From Croceimicrobium sp963974215 (GTDB lineage: Bacteria; Bacteroidota; Bacteroidia; Flavobacteriales; Schleiferiaceae), in contig CAXBBL010000010.1 of NCBI GenBank assembly GCA_963974215.1, forward strand, positions 120,071-184,070: a stretch of DNA of 64,000 nt, given 5' to 3'. Shown in pieces: positions 26,641 through 35,587 of the stretch. The notes under the pieces are model-generated. The model saw nothing but the letters and a program-made list of their open reading frames with translations, did no database searches and was not told the DNA's origin. Position numbers and translations under genes: made by a program. The first letter of the stretch is position 1. Each line of letters begins with the position of its first letter.

Positions 26641-26796
26641 ATGCCTCAGTTAAATCCTGAAGATTTTTACTACTCCGAGGAAGGTTTTATTGTTTTCACC
26701 AAACAGTACCACCTAAAAAGAGGTTATTGTTGCCAAAGTGGTTGCAAGCATTGCCCCTACGGATTTGATAAAAAAACAGGAACATTTAAAAAATAA
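26641..26796 (+). CDS. 51-aa Cys-rich protein, DUF5522-like
   Basis: This small ORF encodes a protein starting MPQLNPEDFYYSEEGFIVF and containing HLKRGYCCQSGCKHCPYGF. The four-cysteine CC-x3-C-x2-C cluster followed by PYGF is what I recall of DUF5522, a small family found widely in Bacteroidota and beyond. The cluster could bind zinc or an Fe-S centre. It has a -7 box 12 bases upstream and ends two bases before the urocanate hydratase ATG, so the two are almost surely cotranscribed. Function is unknown. Confidence 0.8.
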   Translation: MPQLNPEDFYYSEEGFIVFTKQYHLKRGYCCQSGCKHCPYGFDKKTGTFKK

Positions 26797-26798
26797 TT

Positions 26799-28817
26799 AT
26801 GCCGACCCGCACTTTACTAAGTTTTAAAGAAGCCATTTTACAAGGGATCCCCGCTGAAATGCCAGCGACCAAAAATCCTGATCCTAAGCTAAGCCATGCT
26901 CCCAAGCGAAAAGACATTCTTTCCCTCGAAGAAAAAGAGCTGGCCCTAAAAAATGCCCTGCGTTATTTCCCCAAAGCCTGGCATGCTGAATTAGCCCAAG
27001 AGTTTGCCGCTGAATTGAAAAACTACGGCCGTATTTATATGTATCGTTTTCAACCCGATTACGAAATAAAGGCGCGACCCATTTCCGATTACCCTGCCAA
27101 TTGTCAGCAGGCAGCGGCCATTATGCTGATGATTCAAAATAATCTCGACCCGGCCGTGGCGCAACATCCGCAAGAATTAATCACCTACGGAGGTAATGGA
27201 GCGGTCTTCCAAAACTGGGCGCAATATCTTTTAACCATGCAGTATTTGGCGGAAATGCAAGAAGACCAAAGTCTGCATATGTACAGTGGCCACCCTATGG
27301 GATTATTTCCTAGTAGCCCTGATGCGCCGCGTGTAATTGTAACCAACGGCATGGTGATTCCCAATTATTCCAAACCCGACGATTGGGAGAAATTTAATGC
27401 CCTCGGCGTAAGCCAATACGGACAAATGACAGCGGGTAGTTATATGTATATCGGACCGCAAGGAATTGTGCATGGCACTACCATAACAGTCATGAATGCC
27501 CTGCGTAAAGTAGGCGCTCAACCCGATAGTGGTGCCATATTTATTACCGCCGGCTTAGGTGGTATGAGCGGTGCCCAACCCAAGGCTGCTAATATTGCGG
27601 GCTGTATTTCCATTACCGCTGAAGTAAATACGGCGGCCAGTCGTAAACGCTATGAGCAAGGCTGGGTAGATGAACTTATTGCCAATATCGATGAATTGGT
27701 GACTCGCGTTAAAGAAGCGAAAAGTAAAAAAGAAACGGTTTCCATTGCCTACGAAGGCAATGTGGTAGAAGTATGGGAAGCTTTTGATACCGAGGGAATA
27801 TTCGTGGAACTTGGCTCCGACCAAACCTCATTGCACAACCCCTGGGCGGGCGGTTATTATCCCGTACAATTGTCTTTCGAAGAAGCCAATGAAATGATGG
27901 CTAATGACCCCGATCAATTTCACCATTTGGTGCAAGAGTCTCTGAAAAGACATGCCGCCGCGGTGAATCGTCATTGCGAACGCGGTACCTACTTTTTCGA
28001 TTATGGTAATGCCTTTTTATTAGAGGCGAGTCGCGCTGGCGCAGATGTAATGAACCCCAACCCCACCATTGGCCACGAGTTTAAATACCCCAGTTATGTG
28101 CAAGACATTATGGGACCCATGTGCTTCGACTATGGCTTTGGCCCTTTCCGTTGGGTTTGCGCAAGTGGCCTAGATGAAGATTTAGCGAAAACCGATGCCA
28201 TTGCCGCAGCGGTATTGAAAGAAATTGCTTTGGAAGCGCCCCCCGAAATCAAGCAACAATTAGAAGATAATATCCGTTGGATTGAAGCCGCCGGAGCAAA
28301 CAAATTAGTAGTAGGCTCTAAGGCGCGAATTTTATACGCCGACAGTGAAGGACGTATAAAAATTGCCGCTGCTTTTAACGCTGCTATCCGCGCTGGCAAA
28401 ATTGGCCCGGTGGTTTTAGGGCGAGATCATCACGATGTAAGCGGCACCGATTCGCCCTACCGTGAAACCTCTAATATTTACGATGGCTCAGCCTTTACGG
28501 CAGATATGGCCATCCATAATGTAATCGGCGACAGCTTCCGCGGCGCTACTTGGGTAAGCATCCATAATGGCGGCGGCGTAGGCTGGGGCGAAGTAATTAA
28601 CGGCGGATTCGGAATGCTGCTTGATGGCAGCCCGGAAGCCGACCGGCGTTTAGAAACCATGTTACTATTTGATGTAAACAACGGAATTTCGCGTCGCAGT
28701 TGGGCTCGAAACGAAGGGGCGGTTTTCGCCATCAAAAGAGAAATGGCTCGCAATCCCAAACTGAAGGTTACCTTACCAAATGAATCGAATACTTCTTTTA
28801 AAGGACTTTTTGATTAA
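26799..28817 (+). CDS. hutU: Urocanate hydratase
   Basis: The 672-aa enzyme converts urocanate to imidazolonepropionate in histidine degradation. NAD-binding and active-site segments are visible: YGQMTAGSYMYIGPQGIVHGT, GLGGMSGAQPKAA, and the late FGPFRWVCASG with the conserved Cys. It is the long form (about 670 aa against about 550 in enterobacteria). No hutH, hutI or functional hutG lies nearby, so the pathway is split or partial here. A strong terminator follows. Confidence 0.93.
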   Translation: MPTRTLLSFKEAILQGIPAEMPATKNPDPKLSHAPKRKDILSLEEKELALKNALRYFPKAWHAELAQEFAAELKNYGRIYMYRFQPDYEIKARPISDYPANCQQAAAIMLMIQNNLDPAVAQHPQELITYGGNGAVFQNWAQYLLTMQYLAEMQEDQSLHMYSGHPMGLFPSSPDAPRVIVTNGMVIPNYSKPDDWEKFNALGVSQYGQMTAGSYMYIGPQGIVHGTTITVMNALRKVGAQPDSGAIFITAGLGGMSGAQPKAANIAGCISITAEVNTAASRKRYEQGWVDELIANIDELVTRVKEAKSKKETVSIAYEGNVVEVWEAFDTEGIFVELGSDQTSLHNPWAGGYYPVQLSFEEANEMMANDPDQFHHLVQESLKRHAAAVNRHCERGTYFFDYGNAFLLEASRAGADVMNPNPTIGHEFKYPSYVQDIMGPMCFDYGFGPFRWVCASGLDEDLAKTDAIAAAVLKEIALEAPPEIKQQLEDNIRWIEAAGANKLVVGSKARILYADSEGRIKIAAAFNAAIRAGKIGPVVLGRDHHDVSGTDSPYRETSNIYDGSAFTADMAIHNVIGDSFRGATWVSIHNGGGVGWGEVINGGFGMLLDGSPEADRRLETMLLFDVNNGISRRSWARNEGAVFAIKREMARNPKLKVTLPNESNTSFKGLFD

Positions 28818-28902
28818 TCCGAAATCTGCTTTTGAGCCAAAAATTAAAATTGCACAATAAATCATAAATCTACGGCGCCTTGCGCGCCAGTGATAGTGTA
28901 CT

Positions 28903-28930
28903 AACCGCCCCAATTGAGGGCGGTTTTTTT
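28903..28930 (+). terminator. Intrinsic terminator of hutU
   Basis: The arms AACCGCCC (28903-28910) and GGGCGGTT (28918-28925) enclose a 7-base loop and are followed by a T-run. Confidence 0.85.
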
Positions 28931-29046
28931 ATGCTTAGTCCCAATATCACACTTAGCTAAAGCGCTAACAACTAGACCTCTCTATTTTTTAAGAATTAGT
29001 CAAGCACATTAAAAAACCTAATCTAACTCCAAAATTGGAATTTTTA

Positions 29047-29061
29047 CCCCACTTTCTCCCA
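29047..29061 (-). promoter_or_regulatory. Upstream inverted MraZ-like site
   Basis: On the minus strand this reads TGGGA-N5-TGGGG, the same spacing as the operator near the promoter but in the opposite direction, about 98 bases upstream. Confidence 0.45.
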
Positions 29062-29158
29062 CTAAGCAATAAATACCTATATTTAATTGTTTAACAATAA
29101 ATTAAGACACTTCAATTAAAGTTAACTATTGACAAATTTTCACAATTTATCAACATCG

Positions 29159-29183
29159 TGGTAGTTTGTGGGTTAAAGTGGGA
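29159..29183 (+). promoter_or_regulatory. MraZ-like operator of the dcw cluster
   Basis: Three direct repeats, TGGTA, TGGGT and TGGGA, start 10 bases apart with 5-base spacers. This is the arrangement known for MraZ operators. The site covers a TTTG (29165-29168) that may be the -33 element, so binding should block transcription. This would be autoregulation of mraZ and the genes behind it. Confidence 0.65.
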
Positions 29184-29192
29184 CAATATTTC

Positions 29193-29200
29193 TATTTTTG
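29193..29200 (+). promoter_or_regulatory. -7 box of mraZ / dcw cluster
   Basis: TATTTTTG matches TAnnTTTG, 25 bases before the mraZ ATG. The TTTG at 29165 is 24 bases upstream, slightly longer than the usual spacing. Confidence 0.55.
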
Positions 29201-29225
29201 AAAACACAAGCACAAGAAGGCTAAA

Positions 29226-29699
29226 ATGCTGAATTTGATAGGAGTACATGATTGTAAGTTAGATGCAAAAGGGCGTGCCGCCATACCGAGCGCGCTCAAA
29301 AAGCAGCTGCTTGCCTCTATGGAGCAAGGCTTCATCCTAAAACGCAGCGTTTTCCAAAACTGCTTGGAACTCTACCCCATGAGCGAATGGCAAAGAACCA
29401 TGGCGAAAGTGAACCGCCTGAATCGCTTTGTGAAAAAGAATAACGATTTCATTCGCATGTTTACCGCAGGGGTAAAAGTGGTAGAAGTAGATGGCAATGG
29501 TAGAATTAACATTCCCAAAGACCTGATGATTTTCGCCAAATTAAAAGGCGACATCACCCTCGCCTCCACGGGCGGATTCATCGAAGTGTGGGATAAAGCC
29601 CAGTACGAAGCCACGATCAACAATCCTGAAATTGACTTTGGCGCCTTAGCCGAAGACGTAATGGGCAGCCTAAATGATCTGGACGATGAGCTATCATAA
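29226..29699 (+). CDS. mraZ: Transcriptional regulator MraZ
   Basis: The 157-aa protein has two SpoVT/AbrB-like halves, each with the DxKGR pattern: HDCKLDAKGRAAIPSALK and KVVEVDGNGRINIPKDLM. MraZ forms ring oligomers that bind repeated TGGG sites before its own gene and tune the division cluster; such repeats stand at 29159-29183. It is the first gene of the dcw cluster and overlaps rsmH by 14 bases. Confidence 0.95.
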   Translation: MLNLIGVHDCKLDAKGRAAIPSALKKQLLASMEQGFILKRSVFQNCLELYPMSEWQRTMAKVNRLNRFVKKNNDFIRMFTAGVKVVEVDGNGRINIPKDLMIFAKLKGDITLASTGGFIEVWDKAQYEATINNPEIDFGALAEDVMGSLNDLDDELS

Positions 29700-30591
29700 C
29701 CCTGTACTTTTAAAAGAAAGCGTAGACCTAATGGCTCTCAAAACCGATGGGGTTTATGTAGATGTGACCTTTGGTGGTGGTGGGCATTCGCGTGAAATAC
29801 TAAGTCGTTTAGGGGAAGAAGGTAAACTATTCGCTTTCGACCAAGATCCCGATGCTAAAAACAATATTCCCGACGATCCACGCTTTACGCTGATCAGTTC
29901 TAATTTCCGCTATCTCCAAAAAATGTTGCGCATGCAAGGCATCACTTCCGTAGATGCGATTTTAGGAGATTTTGGGATTTCCTCCCACCAGATCGATGAA
30001 GGGGAAAGAGGTTTTTCTTTGCGTTACGATGCCGCACTAGATATGCGCATGAACCGCAATAAAGGCCGTAGCGCTGCCGAGGTACTTAACCAATCGGATG
30101 AAACCGAATTGATTCGCATCTTAAGACAATACGGAGAGATCCCCCGTCCGCATTTAGCCGCCCGCGCCATTATAAGCAAACAGCCTTTAGAAAGCACCTT
30201 TCAGCTGAAAGCGGCCATAGAAAAATTAGCCCCGCGCAATAAGCCCGGACAATATATAGCGCAGGTTTTTCAAGCCATACGGATTGAAGTAAACGAAGAA
30301 TTAAAGGTAATTGAAGAATTACTAGAGCAGTCGACTGCAGTATTAAAAGACCAAGGTCGCATCGTATGTATCTCTTACCACTCTTTGGAAGATCGCTTGG
30401 TGAAGAATTATTTCCGCGGCGGACATTTCGATGGAAGCATGGAAAAGGATTTCTACGGAAACCTAATCCGCCCCTTGGAACCGATTACCCGCAAGCCTCT
30501 CATTCCTAGCGACGAAGAAATCAGCATTAACCCGCGTGCTCGCTCTGCTAAAATGCGAGCAGCTGAAAAAATTATGGGGAAAAATGACTGA
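29686..30591 (+). CDS. rsmH: 16S rRNA (cytosine(1402)-N(4))-methyltransferase RsmH
   Basis: The 301-aa protein (MraW) has YHNPVLLKESVDLM at the start, the SAM loop VDVTFGGGGHSREIL, and ISYHSLEDRLVKNYFR near the end, all typical. It N4-methylates C1402 in the ribosomal P site. I chose the ATG at 29686 (MSYHNPV) over 29674. Its stop overlaps ftsL by 8 bases. Confidence 0.95.
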   Translation: MSYHNPVLLKESVDLMALKTDGVYVDVTFGGGGHSREILSRLGEEGKLFAFDQDPDAKNNIPDDPRFTLISSNFRYLQKMLRMQGITSVDAILGDFGISSHQIDEGERGFSLRYDAALDMRMNRNKGRSAAEVLNQSDETELIRILRQYGEIPRPHLAARAIISKQPLESTFQLKAAIEKLAPRNKPGQYIAQVFQAIRIEVNEELKVIEELLEQSTAVLKDQGRIVCISYHSLEDRLVKNYFRGGHFDGSMEKDFYGNLIRPLEPITRKPLIPSDEEISINPRARSAKMRAAEKIMGKND

Positions 30592-30916
30592 GCCTAAAAA
30601 AAATACCCGCTTTAGCACCCTTCTTACCGGTGGATTTCTGGTAAACCCCAAGGTGCTAAAACATTGGCCTTATATCCTTTTCCTCTGTGGCCTAGCCTTA
30701 ATTATGACCACCAGCAGTCATAATGCCGAGCGAAAAGTACATCGCATCGCAGAACTGCGTCGCGAAATGAAAGAATTAAACTCCGAGTTCATCGATACCC
30801 GCTCGCGCTTAATGAACGAATCGATGGAGAGCAAAGTGATTGAAAAAGTTAACGCAGCCCATTTAAATCTGCAACAAGGCAAACAACCGCCTAAAGTAAT
30901 TAGGGTAAAAGATTAG
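30584..30916 (+). CDS. ftsL: FtsL-like cell division protein
   Basis: The 110-aa bitopic membrane protein starts MTEPKKNTRF. One transmembrane segment (about residues 31-48, WPYILFLCGLALIMTTS) precedes a short coiled coil (RKVHRIAELRREMKELNSEFIDTRSRLMNESMESKVI). Position between rsmH and ftsI and this layout identify it as FtsL, which recruits FtsQ/FtsB and activates FtsWI. The start at 30584 avoids a long overlap with rsmH. Confidence 0.85.
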   Translation: MTEPKKNTRFSTLLTGGFLVNPKVLKHWPYILFLCGLALIMTTSSHNAERKVHRIAELRREMKELNSEFIDTRSRLMNESMESKVIEKVNAAHLNLQQGKQPPKVIRVKD

Positions 30917-30924
30917 AAGACGAG

Positions 30925-32889
30925 ATGTCCGAAAACAAAGCCATATTAAGTAGAGCCTTTCTAGTGTTTGTACCACTGGCCCTCTTAGCTGTGCTCATAT
31001 TTACCAAATTATTAAGCATCCAATTTATTGAAGGGGAAGCCTTACGGAAACGCGCCCAAAAAGAAGTAGTGCGCGAAATGAACATCCCTGCGGAAAGAGG
31101 AAATATCTACTCTAGCGACGGCAAATTACTTGCTACTTCGGTACCGGTTTACAATTTACACTTCGACCCTGTTACAGTTGAAGAGGATCTTTTTTTTAAA
31201 GAGGTATCTGCCTTGAGCAAAAGTTTAGCCTCTAAATTAAAGGACCGAACTTGGGCCAGTTGGAAGAATGAGCTTATTAAAGCCCGCAACCAAGACCAAC
31301 GTTATTTTCCCATTGCCAAGGATCTCAGTTACCTAGATCTGCAAGAAATTAAAAGCTTCCCCATATTTAGTGCGGGTCGTTTTAAAGGAGGCCTAATTAT
31401 AGAACAAGAGAATTACCGCAAAATGCCCTTGGGTAAAATTGCGGAGCGCACTATTGGCCGCGAACGTAAAAGTTTCGCCACCGGTTTAGAAGGTGCTTAT
31501 TCCGCGTACCTTAAAGGGAAAGATGGTAAGCGACTAAAACAAAAAATTGGCAACCAAAACTGGAAGCCCCTGAACGACCAAAATGAAAAAGAGCCCGAAA
31601 ACGGCCTCGATTTAATTTGCACCATTGATAGTCGCATGCAAGATATTGTCCACAATGCCTTGCTTGCCAGCCTAGAAACTTATCAAGCCGACCACGGCTG
31701 TGCCGTTTTAATGGATGTGAAAACAGGTGCTATTAAAGCCATCTCCAATTTGGGCATCACTAAAAATGGTACTTATTTCGAGAAGCGTAATTACGCCGTA
31801 TGGGAAAGCACCGAACCCGGCTCAACCTTTAAACTGGCCGCCGTATTGGCTCTTTTTGAAGATGGATACGCTGACCTCAACACCCCAGTTGACACAGAAA
31901 ACGGGATTTACGAATACAAGTCTTCTCTAATAAAAGACAGCAATGGTAAGGGTTATGGCAAAACAAACTTAAGAGAGGCCTTCGAAAAGTCGAGTAATGT
32001 GGGCATTGCCAAAACCATTATCGACCACTATGCCAATCAGCCCCAAAAATTTATTGATCGCCTATACAGCATTGGTTTGCACCAATCGCTTGACTTGGCT
32101 ATAAAAGGCGAAGGCAAGCCACGCATTCCCAAAACCAGCGATGCCGATTGGAGTGCTATTTCTCTACCCTGGATTAGCTTTGGCTACCAAGTGAGTTTCA
32201 CGCCTATGCAGCTACTTACCTTTTACAATGCCGTTGCCAACGATGGTATTATGGTTAAGCCTCGTTTTTTAGAGGAAATTCAAAGTCACGGACGCAGCGT
32301 AGAAAAGATTGAAACCGAAGTTTTAAATCCGGCTATTTGCTCGCCCGAAACCTTAGAGAAATTACAAATTCTATTAAAAGGTGTCGTGCAAGACGGCACC
32401 GCGCAAAGCGGCAAGTATAGCATTTGTGGCTTAGCAGGGAAAACGGGCACCTGTCAACTAAACTACTGGAAACAAGGCACTAAAGATTATCAAGCTTCTT
32501 TTGCCGGCTACTTCCCCACCGACAATCCGCAATACTCCTGCATTGTAGTGGTGAACAAGCCCCAAGGCTCTTACTATGGCAGCACCGTGGCTTTCCCTGT
32601 TTTTAAAACCATTGCTGAAAATATTTACCGCAACAGTCCCCAAGAAGTTAATACCGCTCCCGCTAACAGCTTTGCTAGCCTCAGCGCTGGTGACGTACAA
32701 ATAATAGATGCCGAAAAATTGAAAGCCATGCCCAATTTGAAAGGACGCAATGGCTATCAAGTACTCAGTGAATTAGAAAACGCTGGCTTCAAGGTACGCA
32801 TCTCCGGTAACGGAAAAGTACAGTGGCAATACCCTAGCGCAGGAACGGAAATAAGTACCGAACAACTAATTGAATTGAAATTAGGATGA
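30925..32889 (+). CDS. ftsI: Septal peptidoglycan transpeptidase FtsI (PBP3) with PASTA domain
   Basis: The 654-aa class B penicillin-binding protein has an N-terminal membrane anchor, a dimerisation domain (ERGNIYSSDGKLLATS), and a transpeptidase domain with STFK at 300-303 (Ser300), SSN at 356-358 and KTG from Lys506. The last 60 residues form one PASTA domain (MPNLKGRNGYQVLSELENAGF). It crosslinks septal peptidoglycan with FtsW. Its stop overlaps murE by four bases (ATGA). Confidence 0.95.
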   Translation: MSENKAILSRAFLVFVPLALLAVLIFTKLLSIQFIEGEALRKRAQKEVVREMNIPAERGNIYSSDGKLLATSVPVYNLHFDPVTVEEDLFFKEVSALSKSLASKLKDRTWASWKNELIKARNQDQRYFPIAKDLSYLDLQEIKSFPIFSAGRFKGGLIIEQENYRKMPLGKIAERTIGRERKSFATGLEGAYSAYLKGKDGKRLKQKIGNQNWKPLNDQNEKEPENGLDLICTIDSRMQDIVHNALLASLETYQADHGCAVLMDVKTGAIKAISNLGITKNGTYFEKRNYAVWESTEPGSTFKLAAVLALFEDGYADLNTPVDTENGIYEYKSSLIKDSNGKGYGKTNLREAFEKSSNVGIAKTIIDHYANQPQKFIDRLYSIGLHQSLDLAIKGEGKPRIPKTSDADWSAISLPWISFGYQVSFTPMQLLTFYNAVANDGIMVKPRFLEEIQSHGRSVEKIETEVLNPAICSPETLEKLQILLKGVVQDGTAQSGKYSICGLAGKTGTCQLNYWKQGTKDYQASFAGYFPTDNPQYSCIVVVNKPQGSYYGSTVAFPVFKTIAENIYRNSPQEVNTAPANSFASLSAGDVQIIDAEKLKAMPNLKGRNGYQVLSELENAGFKVRISGNGKVQWQYPSAGTEISTEQLIELKLG

Positions 32890-34349
32890 AGCTATTAAAG
32901 GATCTTTTATACGGCGTTTCATTACTCGACACCATCGGGACTACGCATCTTGCGGTAAGCAAAATCACTTTTAATTCTAAGGACGCCAGCCGCGAATCGC
33001 TCTTTGTAGCCATGGTAGGCACTCAGGTAGATGGCCATAAATACATTGGCGCCGCTATCGAAACGGGCGCGCGAGCTATAATCTGTGAAAACCTTCCCAA
33101 CGAAACTGCAGAAGGTATTACTTATATCCTCGTAAAAGACAGCCACGCTGCCTTAGCCAAAATATCGAGCAATTTTTACGATGAGCCTTCTAAAAAATTA
33201 AAACTAATTGGGGTAACCGGAACCAACGGGAAAACGACCACTAGCACCCTACTTTATCAGCTCTTCACCAATTTAGGTGAGAAAAGCGGCTTACTTTCTA
33301 CTGTTGATATTAAGATTGGCAAAGAGAGTTTTCCCGCTAGTCATACTACTCCCGACCCGATTCAAATAAATTACTATTTGAATGAAATGGTGAAAAATGG
33401 CTGTAAGTATTGCTTTATGGAAGCGAGCAGTCATGGTATTGCCCAAAAGCGCACCTATGCCCTGCATTTTACCGGCGCGGTTTTCACCAATATCTCCCAC
33501 GATCATTTAGACTACCACGGTAGTTTCGAAAACTATATTAAGGCCAAAAAAGCCCTTTTCGACAATTTGCCCAAAACGGCTTTCATGCTTACCAATGGCG
33601 ATGAGCGCCACGGCATGACTATGGCCCAAAATACCAAGGCTAAGGTTCGCACATATAGCATTAGCAACGATAGCGACTACAAAGGGCGCATCTTGGAGCA
33701 CCAACTAAATGGCATGCTAATTAAACTGGGCATGCACGAAGTATGGACCAAATTGATCGGCACCTTTAATGTGTACAATTTATTGGCCATTTACGGAGTA
33801 GCGGTTGAATTAGAGAAAGATCCATTGCAAGTAGCCACCGCTATTAGCAGCTTAAATTCTGTAGCCGGGCGCTTTCAGTACATTCAAAAGAATGACTTAA
33901 CCGCCATAGTAGATTATGCGCACACGCCTGATGCCTTAGAAAATGTACTGGGCACCATAGCCAAGATTCGCACAAAAAATGAGAAGGTAATTACGGTTGT
34001 AGGCTGCGGCGGCAACCGCGATACCACGAAGAGACCGATTATGGCCAAGGTGGCTTGTGAAAACAGCGATCAGGTAATTATCACCTCCGATAACCCCCGT
34101 TTTGAAGACCCACAGAGCATCATTGATGAAATGATGACCGGCGTAGAAATGCATCAAAGCCATAAGGTGATTTGCATAGTTGACCGCGAACAAGCAATTA
34201 AAACCGCTATTCAATTAGGCCAAAGCAAAGACATCATTCTAATTGCGGGCAAAGGACATGAGACCTATCAAGAAATTAAAGGTGTGCGCAAAGATTTTAA
34301 CGACCTCGCATTGGCCCAAGAAATGTTGAACCAAAAATATCCTAGCTAA
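32886..34349 (+). CDS. murE: UDP-MurNAc-L-Ala-D-Glu--meso-diaminopimelate ligase
   Basis: The 487-aa Mur ligase has the P-loop GVTGTNGKTTTSTLL and the substrate motif DNPR (TSDNPRFEDP), which marks preference for meso-diaminopimelate over lysine. It adds the third amino acid of the stem peptide. Its stop overlaps the mraY start by one base. Confidence 0.96.
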   Translation: MKLLKDLLYGVSLLDTIGTTHLAVSKITFNSKDASRESLFVAMVGTQVDGHKYIGAAIETGARAIICENLPNETAEGITYILVKDSHAALAKISSNFYDEPSKKLKLIGVTGTNGKTTTSTLLYQLFTNLGEKSGLLSTVDIKIGKESFPASHTTPDPIQINYYLNEMVKNGCKYCFMEASSHGIAQKRTYALHFTGAVFTNISHDHLDYHGSFENYIKAKKALFDNLPKTAFMLTNGDERHGMTMAQNTKAKVRTYSISNDSDYKGRILEHQLNGMLIKLGMHEVWTKLIGTFNVYNLLAIYGVAVELEKDPLQVATAISSLNSVAGRFQYIQKNDLTAIVDYAHTPDALENVLGTIAKIRTKNEKVITVVGCGGNRDTTKRPIMAKVACENSDQVIITSDNPRFEDPQSIIDEMMTGVEMHQSHKVICIVDREQAIKTAIQLGQSKDIILIAGKGHETYQEIKGVRKDFNDLALAQEMLNQKYPS

Positions 34350-35587
34350 TGCTTTATTACCTCTTTAGCTATTTAAACAGCACCTACGATTTACCAGGAG
34401 CAGGCGTTTTCGAATTCATCACCTTCCGGGCGGCGATGGCTTTGATTAGCTCTTTGCTTATCTGCTTGGTTTTCGGAAAGCGCCTAATCAACCTATTACG
34501 TGCCAAGCAAGTAGGCGAAAGCATTCGCGACCTTGGTTTAGAAGGCCAAAGTGAAAAAGCCGGTACACCTACCATGGGTGGATTAATCATTTTATTAGGC
34601 ATCTTGGCCCCGACCTTACTTTTCGCCAAACTAGAAAACATTTACATCATCCTTTTAATCATCACCACCATTTGGATGGGCGCGGTAGGTTTTTTGGATG
34701 ATTACATTAAAGTATTCCGCAAAAACAAAAAGGGTTTACCAGGCAAGTTTAAGGTAATGGGGCAGATTGGCTTAGGCCTAATCGTGGGTTCCATTCTATA
34801 TTTCAACGATAATGTAACGGTTAAAGATCGTATAGCCTCAGCGCAGTTGGTAGAACTAGAATCGGGCCTGCGTCAGCAAACTTTACCGCTTTACGCCGAT
34901 GCGGAAAAATCACTGAAGACGACTATTCCTTTTGTAAAAAACAATGAGTTCGATTACAATTCATTATTAAACTGGATTGGACCCGAAGCTAGTAAATACG
35001 CATGGTTGATCTTCATTCCTATAGTAATCTTCATTATTACCGCTGTTTCCAATGGTGCGAATCTTACCGACGGAATTGATGGTTTAGCTACGGGAACCTC
35101 GGCCATTATAGCCATAGCTTTAGGCGTTTTCGCTTATGTATCGGGCTCGATCATTTTTGCCGATTACCTCAATATTATGTACATCCCGAATACGGGTGAA
35201 ATGGTGGTGTTTATTGCCGCTTTCATAGGTGCCTGTATTGGTTTCTTGTGGTATAACACCTTTCCTGCCCAAGTATTTATGGGCGACACGGGTAGTCTTA
35301 CCATTGGCGGTATTATCGCGGTATTCGCTATTGCCATTCGCAAAGAACTGCTAATCCCCGTGGTATGTGGCATTTTCTTAGCCGAGAATATTTCAGTGGT
35401 ATTGCAAGTGAGTTATTTCAAATACACCAAAAAGAAATTTGGAGAAGGCCGTCGGATTTTTCTAATGTCGCCCCTACACCACCACTACCAAAAAAGAGGT
35501 TTCCACGAAAGTAAAATTGTAACCCGCTTTTGGATTGTAGGCATCTTCCTAGCTGTATTAACCTTTGTAACTCTAAAACTGCGCTAA
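34349..35587 (+). CDS. mraY: Phospho-MurNAc-pentapeptide transferase
   Basis: The 412-aa integral membrane enzyme makes lipid I. Conserved parts are GTPTMGG, FLDDYIK, NGANLTDGIDGLATG, FMGDTGS and LMSPLHHHYQKRG. It is about 50 residues longer than E. coli MraY because of an extra-membrane insert near residues 160-205 (KDRIASAQLVELESGLRQQ and following). The start overlaps murE and the stop overlaps murD, each by one base. Confidence 0.96.
   Translation: MLYYLFSYLNSTYDLPGAGVFEFITFRAAMALISSLLICLVFGKRLINLLRAKQVGESIRDLGLEGQSEKAGTPTMGGLIILLGILAPTLLFAKLENIYIILLIITTIWMGAVGFLDDYIKVFRKNKKGLPGKFKVMGQIGLGLIVGSILYFNDNVTVKDRIASAQLVELESGLRQQTLPLYADAEKSLKTTIPFVKNNEFDYNSLLNWIGPEASKYAWLIFIPIVIFIITAVSNGANLTDGIDGLATGTSAIIAIALGVFAYVSGSIIFADYLNIMYIPNTGEMVVFIAAFIGACIGFLWYNTFPAQVFMGDTGSLTIGGIIAVFAIAIRKELLIPVVCGIFLAENISVVLQVSYFKYTKKKFGEGRRIFLMSPLHHHYQKRGFHESKIVTRFWIVGIFLAVLTFVTLKLR

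Larger units (their letters stand above)
28931..29225 (+). promoter_or_regulatory. Intergenic region upstream of mraZ: dcw control region
   Basis: The region is AT-rich and without ORFs. It holds an inverted pair of MraZ-like repeats (29047-29061), a 13-base palindrome ATTGTTTAACAAT (29086-29098), the main MraZ-like operator (29159-29183) and the mraZ -7 box (29193-29200). Confidence 0.6.

Noticed and set aside
34947..34960. GAGTTCGA match to the repeat arm
   Set aside because: It lies inside mraY and the match does not extend; likewise AGTTCGAG at 61534 inside topA.
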